The position numbers and the translations under genes are program-made. This document shows, in pieces, positions 8,447-17,878 of a stretch of DNA of 64,000 nt (within the stretch, counting starts at the first letter, position 1; every line of letters begins with the position of its first letter). A model generated the notes under the pieces. That model saw nothing but the letters and a program-made list of their open reading frames with translations. It ran no database searches and was not told where the DNA came from. Where the stretch lies: contig NZ_JXCJ01000001.1 in assembly GCF_000832015.1 (NCBI RefSeq), forward strand, positions 2,411,610 through 2,475,609. Direction: 5' to 3'. Source of the DNA: Gilvimarinus agarilyticus (GTDB lineage Bacteria; Pseudomonadota; Gammaproteobacteria; Pseudomonadales; Cellvibrionaceae).

Positions 8447-9388
8447 ATGGCCGCAGATAATTTGGCATTTGTGTTTCCGGGGCAGGGGTCTCAGCAAGTT
8501 GGTATGTTGGCGCCTTTGGCGGAGCAATACCCCGTAGTGCAGCAAACGTTCTCCGAGGCGTCGGATGTGCTGGGATACGACCTTTGGGATCGGGTGCAAA
8601 ATGGCACGCAGGACGAAATTAATTTAACCGAGTGTACACAGCCTTTGCTGTTGACCGCCAGTGTCGCACTTTGGCGTGTGTGGAGTGAGCGAGGCGGTGC
8701 CCAGCCGGCTATGCTTGCCGGGCACAGTTTGGGTGAGTGGTCGGCATTGGTGTGCGCTGAGGTGGTGTCTTTTGCCGATGCAGTCGCTTTGGTGCGTGAG
8801 CGCGGCAAGTTAATGCAGGCTGCGGTGCCGGCAGGCCAAGGCGCGATGGCCGCCATCATTGGCTTGGCTGACGATGCCGTACTTGATGCCTGCGCCAGTG
8901 CGGCCGAGGGCGAGGTGGTGAGCGCCGTTAATTTTAACTCTCCGGGGCAAGTCGTGATTGCCGGCCACAGTGCGGCCGTCGAACGCGCTATGGTCGCTTG
9001 TAAAGAGGCCGGCGCCAAGCGAGCGTTGCCTTTGCCTGTAAGCGCACCATTTCATACTGAGTTGATGCGCCCGGCGGCTGACGGTTTGGCAACCTGGGTC
9101 GAAGAAGTTGAGTTTAGGGCGCCTAAGATTGCCGTTGTCCACAATGTGCACGGCCAAACCGAGGCAGACCCGGCAAAGATTAAAGCCTTAATGATTGAGC
9201 AAATCTACAGCCCGGTACTGTGGGTAGATTGTGTTAACGCTTTGGCGCAATCTGGTGTTGATAATCTGGTAGAGTGCGGCCCGGGCAAAGTGTTGGCCGG
9301 TTTGGCAAAGCGTATTAATAAAGCTTTGAGCGCAACATCGATTGAGCAGCCCGCGGATTTGGATGCGGCTTTGGCGCAACATCAATAA
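8447..9388 (+). CDS. fabD: Malonyl-CoA:ACP transacylase
   Basis: FabD transfers malonyl from CoA to ACP, supplying the extender unit for fatty-acid elongation. The protein is 313 aa from ATG 8447. It has FVFPGQGSQ at the N-terminus, the nucleophile Ser94 in GHSLGE, and the catalytic His in SAPFHTELM at about residue 203, all in the usual places. ATG 8447 gives the normal N-terminus and lies 9 bases from GGAAGAG; ATG 8441 and TTG 8429 are in frame and cannot be excluded. It sits between plsX and fabG. Confidence 0.95.
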   Translation: MAADNLAFVFPGQGSQQVGMLAPLAEQYPVVQQTFSEASDVLGYDLWDRVQNGTQDEINLTECTQPLLLTASVALWRVWSERGGAQPAMLAGHSLGEWSALVCAEVVSFADAVALVRERGKLMQAAVPAGQGAMAAIIGLADDAVLDACASAAEGEVVSAVNFNSPGQVVIAGHSAAVERAMVACKEAGAKRALPLPVSAPFHTELMRPAADGLATWVEEVEFRAPKIAVVHNVHGQTEADPAKIKALMIEQIYSPVLWVDCVNALAQSGVDNLVECGPGKVLAGLAKRINKALSATSIEQPADLDAALAQHQ

Positions 9389-9410
9389 ACCTTTAATAAG
9401 TGAGAAGGAT

Positions 9411-10154
9411 ATGACGACAGATAACAAGGTTGCACTGGTTACCGGTGCGAGTCGCGGTATTGGTGCTGCCATCGCTGAGCAGTTGGCACAGGCGGGCTGC
9501 ACCGTTATTGGTACTGCAACCAGCGAGAAAGGCGCAGCGGCAATTACCGAGCGCTTTGCGGCTAACGGATTAACCGGCGTGGGTAAGGTTTTGAATGTAA
9601 CAGACGCCGATTCGGTAGCAGGGCTTTTGAAGGAGGTGCAACAAGAGTATGGTGTACCCCTGATCTTGGTGAATAACGCCGGCATCACCAAAGACAACCT
9701 GCTTATGCGGATGTCTGATGAGGAGTGGTTTGATGTTATTAATACCAACCTCAGTGCTGTTTATCGCCTGAGTAAGGCGGTGCTGCGCGGTATGATGAAA
9801 AGCCGCTGGGGCCGTATTATTAACGTGGGTTCAGTGGTGGGTGCGATGGGTAATGCCGGGCAGTCTAACTACGCGGCAACCAAGGCGGGCGCAGCAGGTT
9901 TTGCCCGTTCACTGGCGGCCGAGGTCGGCTCGCGCGGTATCACGGTTAATACCGTGGCGCCTGGTTTTATCGATACGGATATGACCCGGGTGTTGCCCGA
10001 CGAGCAGAAAGCTCAGTTGCTGAATAAGATACCGCTGGGGCGTTTGGGTAAGCCTGAAGAAATTGCTGCAGTAGTTGGATTTTTGGCCTCTGACGCCGGA
10101 GGTTATGTTTCTGGTGAAACAATACACGTCAATGGCGGTATGTACATGAATTAA
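9411..10154 (+). CDS. fabG: 3-oxoacyl-ACP reductase FabG
   Basis: FabG is the NADPH-dependent short-chain dehydrogenase that reduces 3-oxoacyl-ACP in each elongation round. The 247-aa protein carries the cofactor motif TGASRGIG, NNAG, and the catalytic triad Ser141, Tyr154 and Lys158 (SNYAATKAG). ATG 9411 is preceded by GAGAAGGA, so the longer in-frame start at 9342, which would overlap fabD, is rejected. The C-terminus HVNGGMYMN is typical. Its gene lies 22 bases after fabD. Confidence 0.96.
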   Translation: MTTDNKVALVTGASRGIGAAIAEQLAQAGCTVIGTATSEKGAAAITERFAANGLTGVGKVLNVTDADSVAGLLKEVQQEYGVPLILVNNAGITKDNLLMRMSDEEWFDVINTNLSAVYRLSKAVLRGMMKSRWGRIINVGSVVGAMGNAGQSNYAATKAGAAGFARSLAAEVGSRGITVNTVAPGFIDTDMTRVLPDEQKAQLLNKIPLGRLGKPEEIAAVVGFLASDAGGYVSGETIHVNGGMYMN

Positions 10155-10221
10155 AGTGGGTTGTAACTACCTGTTTTAATTGGAAAAAGGGCAAAAATTT
10201 AAAGATTTTTTGTCTTATGCG

Positions 10222-10250
10222 TTACAACGCGGTAAAAATAGATGTAAAAT
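10222..10250 (+). promoter_or_regulatory. Candidate acpP promoter
   Basis: TTACAA (10222-10227), 17 bases, TAAAAT (10245-10250). The -10 is strong (5/6) and the -35 weak (3/6). It would start transcription near 10257, giving acpP a leader of about 88 bases in addition to readthrough from fabG. Highly expressed acpP genes often have their own promoter. Confidence 0.5.
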
Positions 10251-10278
10251 GCGCATCGATTTCGCCGTAGAAAATCTG

Positions 10279-10309
10279 GAACCGTCAAATGGTTCTAAAC
10301 ATGACGGTT
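10279..10309 (+). promoter_or_regulatory. Two competing hairpins in the acpP leader
   Basis: AACCGTCA (10280-10287) pairs perfectly with TGACGGTT (10302-10309). The overlapping GAACC (10279-10283) pairs with GGTTC (10291-10295). The two stems share bases 10280-10283 and so exclude each other. They lie 35-65 bases before the acpP ATG. Function is unknown. Confidence 0.45.
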
Positions 10310-10344
10310 TCGTCGATACTACCTATTAGGAGTTGAATTAGATC

Positions 10345-10581
10345 ATGAGCAGCATTGAAGAACGCGTAAAAAAAATCGTTGCTGAGCAACTGGGCGTTAA
10401 AGAAGACGAAGTGAAGAACGAAGCTTCTTTCGTTGAAGATTTAGGCGCGGATTCTCTGGACACCGTAGAACTGGTAATGGCTCTGGAAGAAGAGTTTGAA
10501 ACCGAAATTCCAGATGAAGAAGCCGAGAAAATCACCACAGTTCAGTTGGCCATCGATTACATCAATGCCAATTTGGCCTAA
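10345..10581 (+). CDS. acpP: Acyl carrier protein
   Basis: AcpP carries the growing acyl chain on a 4'-phosphopantetheine arm. The acidic 78-aa protein has the modification site Ser37 in GADSLDTVE, the invariant DSL motif. AGGAG (10329-10333) precedes ATG 10345. It lies between fabG and fabF with a candidate promoter of its own upstream and an intrinsic terminator downstream. Codon choice is plainer than in its neighbours (many GAA and AAA), as expected for a highly expressed gene. Confidence 0.98.
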   Translation: MSSIEERVKKIVAEQLGVKEDEVKNEASFVEDLGADSLDTVELVMALEEEFETEIPDEEAEKITTVQLAIDYINANLA

Positions 10582-10611
10582 TCTGCGACATATTTGGTAG
10601 CAGGTTTCGCG

Positions 10612-10645
10612 AAAGCCGTATTATTGAGAAATAGTACGGCTTTTT
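10612..10645 (+). terminator. Intrinsic terminator after acpP
   Basis: AAAGCCGTA (10612-10620) pairs with TACGGCTTT (10635-10643) over a 14-base loop, followed by T residues. The large loop suggests partial termination, so that fabF is made at a lower level than acpP. Confidence 0.75.
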
Positions 10646-10717
10646 CTTTGGGGTTTTGGGTACGCTGAGACGTTTTGTCGATGGCGTATAGGTCCGTTGT
10701 GGGGGAGAACAAATCAC

Positions 10718-11962
10718 GTGTCGCGTAAGAGAGTAGTAGTAACAGGCTTGGGTATGGTCAGTCCGCTGGGCAACACCGTGGCGGATACCTGGGATGGAAT
10801 CCTTGCCGGGCGCAGTGGTGTTGCGCCTATCACCCAGTTTGACGCCTCTGCTTTCAGTACGCGCTTTTCGGCGTCCGTCAAAGACTTTTCGGTCGAAGGT
10901 TACTTTCCCGCTAAAGATGCTCGCAAAATGGACCCTTTCATCCAGTTTGGGATGGTGGCGGGGATTCAGGCGATGCGTGATTCTGGTCTCGAGGTTACCG
11001 AGGCTAACGGTGCGCGTATCGGTGTGTCCATCGGCTCTGGTATCGGCGGCATCGGTACAATCGAAGATGGCACTTTGATTGTGGAGCACAAGGGGCCGCG
11101 TCGTATGTCGCCGTTTTTCGTGCCCGGTGCGATTATCAATATGATTGCCGGTAATTTGTCTATCCACTACGGGCTGCGTGGCCCTAATTTGGCGGTGACC
11201 ACTGCTTGTACTACGGGCACTCACTGTATTGGCCTGGCGGCTCGCTCGATCATGTATGGCGATGCCGACGTTATGTTGGCCGGTGGCGCCGAAATGGCCA
11301 CCACCCCGGTAGGCTTAGGTGGTTTTGCGGCGGCTCGTGCGCTGTCGACCCGCAATGATGATCCATTGGCGGCAAGCCGCCCGTGGGATAAAGACCGCGA
11401 CGGGTTTGTGCTGGGCGACGGCGCCGGCGTTATGGTGCTCGAAGAGTATGAGCATGCACGTGCCCGTGGCGCCAATATTTATGCCGAGCTGATTGGCTTT
11501 GGTATGAGTGGTGATGCCTATCATATGACGTCGCCGCCCGAGGATGGTGCTGGTGCGGCACTGTCGATGCAAAACGCCATCAATGATGCTGGCATTGCGC
11601 TGGAATCTATCAATTACATCAACGCCCATGGCACCTCTACCTTGGCTGGTGATAAAGCCGAGTGCCGCGCGGTTAAATCCGTAATGAAATCGGCGGTTGA
11701 TCAGGTGGCAGTAAGCTCAACTAAGTCAATGGTAGGGCACTTGCTGGGAGCGGCTGGTGCGGTCGAAGCCATTTTCAGTACTTTGGCTATCCGGGATCAA
11801 GTGGCTCCGCCAACCATTAACCTCGACAACCCAGATGATGAATGTGATATCAATTTGGTGCCCCACACAGCGCAAGAGCGGCCTATTGAGGCCGTCCTGA
11901 GCAACTCTTTCGGCTTTGGTGGTACCAACGGGTCGTTATTGTTTTCTAAGTTGCGAGACTAG
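10718..11962 (+). CDS. fabF: 3-oxoacyl-ACP synthase II
   Basis: FabF condenses malonyl-ACP with acyl-ACP and is important for elongation of palmitoleoyl chains at low temperature. The 414-aa protein begins [11 protein letters not shown] after GTG 10718. It has the catalytic triad Cys164 (TTACTTGTH), His304 (NAHGTST) and His341 ([11 protein letters not shown]), and ends with the [10 protein letters not shown] motif. GTG 10718 lies 11 bases from GGAG; the upstream in-frame TTG 10697 is less likely. pabC follows after 44 bases. Confidence 0.96.
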   Translation: MSRKRVVVTGLGMVSPLGNTVADTWDGILAGRSGVAPITQFDASAFSTRFSASVKDFSVEGYFPAKDARKMDPFIQFGMVAGIQAMRDSGLEVTEANGARIGVSIGSGIGGIGTIEDGTLIVEHKGPRRMSPFFVPGAIINMIAGNLSIHYGLRGPNLAVTTACTTGTHCIGLAARSIMYGDADVMLAGGAEMATTPVGLGGFAAARALSTRNDDPLAASRPWDKDRDGFVLGDGAGVMVLEEYEHARARGANIYAELIGFGMSGDAYHMTSPPEDGAGAALSMQNAINDAGIALESINYINAHGTSTLAGDKAECRAVKSVMKSAVDQVAVSSTKSMVGHLLGAAGAVEAIFSTLAIRDQVAPPTINLDNPDDECDINLVPHTAQERPIEAVLSNSFGFGGTNGSLLFSKLRD

Positions 11963-12006
11963 TTTAGCCCTGTGCCTGCCTTGCCCAACCCTGAGCTCCG
12001 CTAGCC

Positions 12007-12888
12007 GTGTCGACACCTGAGCGGCCATTAACCTGGGTTGACGGAGAACCTGGTGATCAGCTTTGTGTACTTGACCGAGGCTTGGCTTATGGTGACGGAT
12101 TATTTGAAACCTGTCGCATTGTCGATGGGCGAGTGCCTTTATGGCCCTGGCACATAAAGCGTTTGCAAGCCAGTGCTCAGGCTTTGTCTATTGCGCTTGA
12201 TGTCACGCAACTACACGTTTGGCTGCGTGACGTTTTTAGCGAGTTGACGGGGCGCAACATAGGGCAGGGAACGCTAAAAATTTTGCTGACTCGCGGCGTG
12301 GGTGGTCGCGGTTATCAATACTCCAGGCACTTGGTGCCAACCGTGGTATTGCAGGTGTACCCTGATAGCCTCTCGCCATTCTCGGATCCGTTAACCCCGT
12401 TGCGGGTTAGGGTTTGTGAGATGCGTTTGGCCGCAAATAAAGTTCTTGCTGGGCACAAGCACCTCAACCGGTTAGAAAATGTGCTGGCGCGCTCCGAATG
12501 GCAAAATTCCAATATCCACGAAGGGTTAATGCTGGATAATCACGGCTGCGTTATCGAAGCAACTGCTCATAACGTGTTTATTTGGCAATCTGGCCAGTGG
12601 TATACACCAGCGTTGAGTGAGTGCGGTGTGGCCGGTGTTATGCGGCAGTTGTTGATGAATGAGCTGCTTCCAGGCATTGGCTACAAGGTTAAGGTTGTAC
12701 CCATTACACTCGCTGAGATGTATCAGGCAGATGAAGTGATTTTGTGTAACAGCAATCGGGGGATTCGACCCGTCGGTGAAATCATCGATACATCGGGTGA
12801 GCCCCGTAGGTTTTTGAAGCATGATAATGCACAGGCTTTACGTGCATTGCTTGGCGAATTTGTGCAAGGCAAGGGTAGTGTTAAATGA
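12007..12888 (+). CDS. pabC: Aminodeoxychorismate lyase
   Basis: PabC is a PLP enzyme of the class-IV aminotransferase fold that cleaves 4-amino-4-deoxychorismate to p-aminobenzoate and pyruvate for folate synthesis. The protein is 293 aa from GTG 12007. It has the N-terminal DRGLAYGDGLFET motif and the PLP lysine in the segment GHKHLNRLENVLAR. Its stop overlaps the mltG start in an ATGA arrangement, so the two are translationally coupled, as in E. coli and Pseudomonas. Confidence 0.92.
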   Translation: MSTPERPLTWVDGEPGDQLCVLDRGLAYGDGLFETCRIVDGRVPLWPWHIKRLQASAQALSIALDVTQLHVWLRDVFSELTGRNIGQGTLKILLTRGVGGRGYQYSRHLVPTVVLQVYPDSLSPFSDPLTPLRVRVCEMRLAANKVLAGHKHLNRLENVLARSEWQNSNIHEGLMLDNHGCVIEATAHNVFIWQSGQWYTPALSECGVAGVMRQLLMNELLPGIGYKVKVVPITLAEMYQADEVILCNSNRGIRPVGEIIDTSGEPRRFLKHDNAQALRALLGEFVQGKGSVK

Positions 12889-13943
12889 TTCAGTTGGCAG
12901 TCGGGTTGGTAAAACGTTTAATGCTGCTGGCGCTTTTGGCCCTTCTGGTCTCTTTGCTGGGTGCGCTGCAATATTTTAAAAAGTGGTATGCCGAGCCTAT
13001 GGCACTACCCGATGACGGCTTGCATTACGAGCTTAAACCCGGGAGTACATTGAGTGGCGCTGCCACGGATATGGCTAACCGCGGCATACTTGAACACCCG
13101 CGCATTTTAACGCTTTATGCGCGCTTTAGTGGTCAGAGTGAAGTGCGTGCCGGTGACTACATGCTCGAGCCGGGCATGACTCCCAGGCAATTTATGAAAA
13201 TGCTCAACACCGGTAACGTTGTGAGCTACACCGTTACGTTAATTGAGGGTTGGACCTTTGCGCAGGCAGTGCAGGCGCTAGCGGATGCCGAGCGAGTCGA
13301 GGCACAACTGGCAGGGCAGTCGCTAAAAGCCCAGTTGGCACTGCTCGACTTGCCCATTGAGCATCCCGAGGGTTGGTTTTTCCCTGATACTTACCACTAT
13401 ACGGGCGGTACTACCGATGTTGCGATTTTGCAGCGGGCGTACCGTAAGATGCGCCAAACACTGGATGAATTGTGGCCTGGGCGCGACCCGAACTTGCCTT
13501 ATCAGACACCCTATGAAGCGTTGACTATGGCGTCTATTGTCGAGCGCGAGACCGGGGCGTCGTGGGAGCGCCGGAAGATAGCCGGCGTATTTGTCCGCCG
13601 CCTGGAAAACAATATGCGTCTGCAGACGGATCCGACCGTAATTTACGGTATGGGTGATCGTTACCAGGGAAAAATCGGCCGCGCCGATCTGCAGCGCCCA
13701 ACTCCTTACAACACCTACACGATTCACGGGTTACCGCCTACCCCTATCGCACTGCCTGGGGGCGAGGCTGTTTATGCTAGCCTACACCCGGACCCGGGTA
13801 GTGAATTGTATTTCGTTGCCAAGGGGGATGGCACTCATGTGTTTTCCGACACGCTGGAGGCCCATAATGAGGCTGTGCGTCAATATCAAATCCAGCGCCG
13901 CGCAGGCTATCGCTCAACAGTCTCGCCGGGCGTGGCGCAGTAG
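12885..13943 (+). CDS. mltG: Endolytic murein transglycosylase MltG
   Basis: MltG (YceG) cleaves nascent glycan strands at the inner membrane and terminates their growth. The 352-aa protein has one N-terminal membrane helix (about residues 10-28), a LysM-like segment, and the catalytic domain with the family motif SIVERETG containing the catalytic Glu, followed by LQTDPTVIYG and TPYNTY. It is coupled to pabC by a 4-base overlap. In E. coli and Pseudomonas tmk and holB follow; here the next gene is glnS. Confidence 0.94.
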   Translation: MIQLAVGLVKRLMLLALLALLVSLLGALQYFKKWYAEPMALPDDGLHYELKPGSTLSGAATDMANRGILEHPRILTLYARFSGQSEVRAGDYMLEPGMTPRQFMKMLNTGNVVSYTVTLIEGWTFAQAVQALADAERVEAQLAGQSLKAQLALLDLPIEHPEGWFFPDTYHYTGGTTDVAILQRAYRKMRQTLDELWPGRDPNLPYQTPYEALTMASIVERETGASWERRKIAGVFVRRLENNMRLQTDPTVIYGMGDRYQGKIGRADLQRPTPYNTYTIHGLPPTPIALPGGEAVYASLHPDPGSELYFVAKGDGTHVFSDTLEAHNEAVRQYQIQRRAGYRSTVSPGVAQ

Positions 13944-14033
13944 TAGGAAATCACGCGACCAAGCATTACAATACCCTATCTGACTCGCCGGTGCGTCCGG
14001 CACTCTCGCTTGCTAACTGGATTGTTAATCAGC

Positions 14034-15734
14034 ATGACTGAAATCACCGAAAACGGCTCTACCAAAGTCGAAAAACCCTCGCACTTTATTCAAAACATTC
14101 TCCGTAAAGATTTGGATGAAGGTAAAGTCGAGACTATCGTGACGCGCTTTCCACCCGAACCAAATGGGTATTTACACATTGGTCACGCGAAGTCCATTTG
14201 TCTTAATTTTGGCGTGGCGAAGCAGTTTGGCGGAGTCTGTAACCTTCGTTTTGACGACACCAACCCGGAAAAGGAAAGTGACGAATACGTCGAGTCCATT
14301 AAGCGTGACGTTTCGTGGTTAGGGTTCGAGTGGCACGAAGAGATTCGTTTTACCTCTGATTATTTTGATCAATTACACGACTGGGCGCTCGAGCTTATCA
14401 AAGCGGGTAAAGCCTATGTGTGCGATCTGAGCCCAGATCAAGCTCGCGAATATCGCGGTACGCTTACCGAGCCTGGTAAAAATAGCCCCAACCGAGACCG
14501 CAGTGTCGCCGAGAACACGGAGTTGTTTGCCAAAATGCGCGCCGGCGAATTGGCAGAGGGTAGCTGTTCGTTACGCGCTAAAATTGATATGGCGGCCCCC
14601 AATATTAACCTGCGTGACCCGGTTATCTACCGAATTAAAAAAGTGCGTCATCATCACACAGGCGATAAATGGTGTATTTATCCCTCGTACGATTTCGCCC
14701 ATGGTCAGAGTGATGCCATCGAGGGGGTTACCCACTCGATTTGCACGCTAGAGTTTGAAGATCATCGCCCGCTGTACGAATGGTTTATTGCAAACCTATC
14801 GGTGCCGGCGACGCCAAAGCAATATGAGTTTGCCCGATTAAATCTGAACTACACCGTCACCAGTAAGCGAAAATTGCGTCAATTGGTTGATGAGCAGCAT
14901 GTAGATGGTTGGGACGATCCGCGTATGCCGACTATCTCGGGTATGCGACGTCGTGGTTATACCGCCCAATCGCTGCGCAATTTTTGCGATCGCATCGGCG
15001 TTACTCGCTCGGACAGTGTCGTTGATGTCGGCATGCTGGAATATTGTGTGCGCGATGATCTCGACAAAAACGCGCCGCGGGCAATGTGTGTGCTGCGCCC
15101 ATTGAAGGTGACACTAACCAATTATCCCGAGGATAAAATTGAGCGCTTGCGTGCCCCGGGCCACCCGAATCGTGATGATTTGGCCGAGCGTGAGCTGCCG
15201 TTTAGTCAGACATTGTTTATCGATGTGGAAGATTTTCGTGAAGAGGCCAACAAAAAGTACAAACGTTTAGTGCTGGGTAAACGGGTACGTTTGCGCAACG
15301 CTTACGTTATCGAGGCCGATGAAGCCGTTAAAAACGACGCCGGTGAAGTGGTGGAAGTGAAAGCTCGTATCATTGAAAACACCATTGGTGAAGATCCGGA
15401 AGATGGCGTAAAACCCAAGGGGGTTATCCACTGGGTGTCGGCGGCAGAAAACATCGAGTGCGATGTGAGACTGTATGATCGTCTCTTTAATGAAGAATCC
15501 CCTGGTGCGGGTGGCTCGGATTTCTTGCAGGCGATTAACCCGGATAGCCTGCAGGTGTTAAGCGGTGCCAAGGCCGAGGTGTCACTTGGTGAGGCTAAGC
15601 CCGAGTCGGCGTACCAGTTTGAGCGCGAGGGCTACTTTTGTCTCGATAGTCACTACAGCCGCGATGGCGCATTAGTGTTTAACCGTACTATTGGTTTGCG
15701 TGACAGCTGGGCGAAGATTTCTCAGCAAAACTAA
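14034..15734 (+). CDS. glnS: Glutaminyl-tRNA synthetase
   Basis: GlnRS charges tRNA-Gln and is found mainly in beta- and gammaproteobacteria. The protein is 566 aa from ATG 14034. The class-I HIGH motif is [12 protein letters not shown]. The second ATP motif is VTSKRKL, with Thr where E. coli has Met. The catalytic domain includes [16 protein letters not shown] and the C-terminal anticodon-binding beta-barrels are complete. The longer in-frame start TTG 14010 adds residues not typical of the family. cysS follows after 81 bases, the same pairing as in Pseudomonas. Confidence 0.96.
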   Translation: MTEITENGSTKVEKPSHFIQNILRKDLDEGKVETIVTRFPPEPNGYLHIGHAKSICLNFGVAKQFGGVCNLRFDDTNPEKESDEYVESIKRDVSWLGFEWHEEIRFTSDYFDQLHDWALELIKAGKAYVCDLSPDQAREYRGTLTEPGKNSPNRDRSVAENTELFAKMRAGELAEGSCSLRAKIDMAAPNINLRDPVIYRIKKVRHHHTGDKWCIYPSYDFAHGQSDAIEGVTHSICTLEFEDHRPLYEWFIANLSVPATPKQYEFARLNLNYTVTSKRKLRQLVDEQHVDGWDDPRMPTISGMRRRGYTAQSLRNFCDRIGVTRSDSVVDVGMLEYCVRDDLDKNAPRAMCVLRPLKVTLTNYPEDKIERLRAPGHPNRDDLAERELPFSQTLFIDVEDFREEANKKYKRLVLGKRVRLRNAYVIEADEAVKNDAGEVVEVKARIIENTIGEDPEDGVKPKGVIHWVSAAENIECDVRLYDRLFNEESPGAGGSDFLQAINPDSLQVLSGAKAEVSLGEAKPESAYQFEREGYFCLDSHYSRDGALVFNRTIGLRDSWAKISQQN

Positions 15735-15815
15735 TTGAATTTACGGTTGTTGTTGGGCAGCGTGCAGGTTGCGCTACATAAGCACTGCAAGATAGACGTT
15801 TAGAGAAACTGAGTT

Positions 15816-17210
15816 ATGAGTTTAACGATATACAGTACATTGTCAGGCAAGAAGGAAGTTTTTTCGCCACGAGAGCCGGGTAAAATCGGTCTCTACGTCT
15901 GTGGTATTACCGTCTACGATTATTGTCATATCGGTCATGCACGAGTGTTGGTGGCTTTCGATGTCATAAGCCGTTTTTTACGCTCGCAGCAATGGCAAGT
16001 TCATTACGTGCGCAATATTACCGATATCGATGACAAAATCATCAATCGGGCACAGGAAAACAGCGAGCCCTACACTGATTTAACCTCGCGCTATATCGAG
16101 TATATGCATGAGGATGAAAAGGCTTTGGGTATACTGCCTCCGGATGCTGAGCCGCGTGCAACCGCGCACATTGCGGATATCATAGCGATGATAGAAACCT
16201 TAATTGCCAAAGATTTTGCCTACCAGGCAAGTAATGGCGATGTGTACTATCGCGTAAGCCGTTTTGCCGAATACGGTAAGCTCACCAATAAAGACCCCGA
16301 GCAATTGTTAGCCGGCGCCCGGGTAGAGGTCGACTCGGCGAAAGAAGACCCGCGTGACTTTGCCCTTTGGAAGTTTGCCAGTGAGCAAGATGTTGGTTGG
16401 GATGCGCCTTTTGGGCGCGGGCGCCCGGGCTGGCATATCGAGTGCTCGGCCATGAGTAAGGCGTGTTTGGGAGCGCACTTTGATATTCATGGCGGCGGGC
16501 CGGATTTACCGTTTCCTCACCATGAGAACGAAATCGCGCAAAGTGAAGCGGCCAATGGTTGTCAATACGCCAACTACTGGATGCACGCGGGTGCGGTACG
16601 CTTGGATGGCGAAAAGATGTCGAAATCCTTGGGCAACTTTTTCACCATTCGTGACGTGTTAAAGCAATACCATCCTGAGGTGGTGCGCTACCTGCTAATC
16701 AGTAGTCACTATCGTAGTCCCATCAATTACTCGGAAGAAAACCTTGTTGAGGCTAAAGCTGGCTTGGATCGTTTGTACAGTGCTCTGCGCGGCTACGAAG
16801 CAGTGCCGGCTGCACCGTTAAGCGAATTATCTGATAACGAATTTTATCAGAAATTCGTGGCGGCCATGAACGATGACTTTAATACTCGCGTGGCGCTTGC
16901 GGTGATGTTTGATTTGGTGCGGGCATTAAACTCCGCAAAGGGTGGGGCTGATGCCGAACCGCTGGTGAGTGCGCTTAAAGCTATGGGTGAATTGTTTGGT
17001 TTGTTTGGCTGTGCGCCCGATAGCTTTTTGCAGTCGGCGAGTGCTGATGATATCGCGGCGGATGACGTTGAGGCATTAATCGCCGAGCGCACCCAGGCGA
17101 AGCGTGATAAAAACTTTGCCCGTGCCGACGAAGTGCGCGATCAACTCTTGGCTGCCGGTATCGTTTTGGAGGATTCTCCCGAAGGTACAAAGTGGCGGCG
17201 CGAGGGATAG
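15816..17210 (+). CDS. cysS: Cysteinyl-tRNA synthetase
   Basis: CysRS charges tRNA-Cys. The 464-aa class-I synthetase has YVCGITVYDYCHIGHAR with the HIGH motif and the first zinc Cys, the second zinc site in GWHIECSAMS and FPHHENEIAQSE, and GEKMSKSLGN as the KMSKS loop. The C-terminal DALR-like domain is present and ends at KWRREG. The gene is close behind glnS, with the rhodanese gene 20 bases downstream. Confidence 0.97.
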   Translation: MSLTIYSTLSGKKEVFSPREPGKIGLYVCGITVYDYCHIGHARVLVAFDVISRFLRSQQWQVHYVRNITDIDDKIINRAQENSEPYTDLTSRYIEYMHEDEKALGILPPDAEPRATAHIADIIAMIETLIAKDFAYQASNGDVYYRVSRFAEYGKLTNKDPEQLLAGARVEVDSAKEDPRDFALWKFASEQDVGWDAPFGRGRPGWHIECSAMSKACLGAHFDIHGGGPDLPFPHHENEIAQSEAANGCQYANYWMHAGAVRLDGEKMSKSLGNFFTIRDVLKQYHPEVVRYLLISSHYRSPINYSEENLVEAKAGLDRLYSALRGYEAVPAAPLSELSDNEFYQKFVAAMNDDFNTRVALAVMFDLVRALNSAKGGADAEPLVSALKAMGELFGLFGCAPDSFLQSASADDIAADDVEALIAERTQAKRDKNFARADEVRDQLLAAGIVLEDSPEGTKWRREG

Positions 17211-17230
17211 ACGAGTGCGAGGAGAGCTAT

Positions 17231-17587
17231 ATGAGTACTGTGCCAATACCCAGGGCAGCTCGGCTGTTGATGTTGCTGCTGTTACTGGGGTTGCACATTA
17301 ACGTGAGTGCCGCCGATACCTTGTGGATTGATGTGCGCACCAGCGAAGAGTTTGCCGCCTCCCGTTTAGCAGCGGCGGTGAATATTCCCTACGGCGAGAT
17401 CGCTGATCGAATCGCGCAGCACGCCACCGATAAAGACTCAGAGATCGTGCTTTATTGTCGCAGTGGCCGGCGCGCCGATATAGCAAAGCAAACGCTGGAG
17501 CAGCTTGGCTATAAAAATGTTGTCAACGCCGAAGATCTTGCCGGTGCTGAAGCGCTTTACCAGCGGCAAGGTAATACGGCGTATTAA
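17231..17587 (+). CDS. Periplasmic single-domain rhodanese (PspE-like)
   Basis: This 118-aa protein has a cleavable signal peptide (about residues 1-27, leucine-rich core, cut near NVSA/AD) followed by a single rhodanese domain. The active-site loop CRSGRR carries the sulfur-accepting Cys76. Such proteins transfer sulfane sulfur; PspE of E. coli is the nearest well-studied model. ATG 17231 is preceded by GGAGAG; the longer start at 17192 would overlap cysS and spoil the signal peptide. The physiological partner is unknown. Confidence 0.85.
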   Translation: MSTVPIPRAARLLMLLLLLGLHINVSAADTLWIDVRTSEEFAASRLAAAVNIPYGEIADRIAQHATDKDSEIVLYCRSGRRADIAKQTLEQLGYKNVVNAEDLAGAEALYQRQGNTAY

Positions 17588-17628
17588 TATATCGCTAGCG
17601 TGTCGCACCCGGGGGAAATAGGTATTTT

Positions 17629-17841
17629 ATGTTCAGACGTCTTGGTCGTTACCGCCGTTTAGGAGCTGCCAGCTTCTTATCTTGTGCGTGTTTTATTGGT
17701 TTGGCTGTTTATGGGTGGGGAGTAAGCTGGGAGCAACTGCTTGGCTATGTGACAGTAGTAGTGGTTTTGCTGTCGTTGTTGCTGGCGATGGCGGCGTTGG
17801 TTGGTTGGCTGTTGCACAAATTAAACCGGCGCGACGATTGA
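17629..17841 (+). CDS. Small two-helix membrane protein, unknown function
   Basis: This is a 70-aa protein with an Arg-rich N-terminus (MFRRLGRYRRLG), a first hydrophobic segment at about residues 14-31 and a second at about 37-63, ending in a basic tail. It follows the rhodanese gene by 41 bases on the same strand and is convergent with the corC-like gene. The ribosome-binding site is weak. I do not recognise a family. The clean membrane-helix pattern and positive-inside ends argue that it is real. Confidence 0.5.
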   Translation: MFRRLGRYRRLGAASFLSCACFIGLAVYGWGVSWEQLLGYVTVVVVLLSLLLAMAALVGWLLHKLNRRDD

Positions 17842-17878
17842 CGTTGCGCCGTTAGCGTGAGCTCGCTTCTCGGGCAGC

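Noticed and set aside
8491..9018. 175-codon frame antisense to fabD
   Set aside because: Opposite-strand shadow of a well-supported fabD with typical codon-pattern reversal.
17827..17851. Hairpin at the end of the small membrane gene as a terminator
   Set aside because: The stem includes a G-T pair, overlaps the stop codon and has no T-run.
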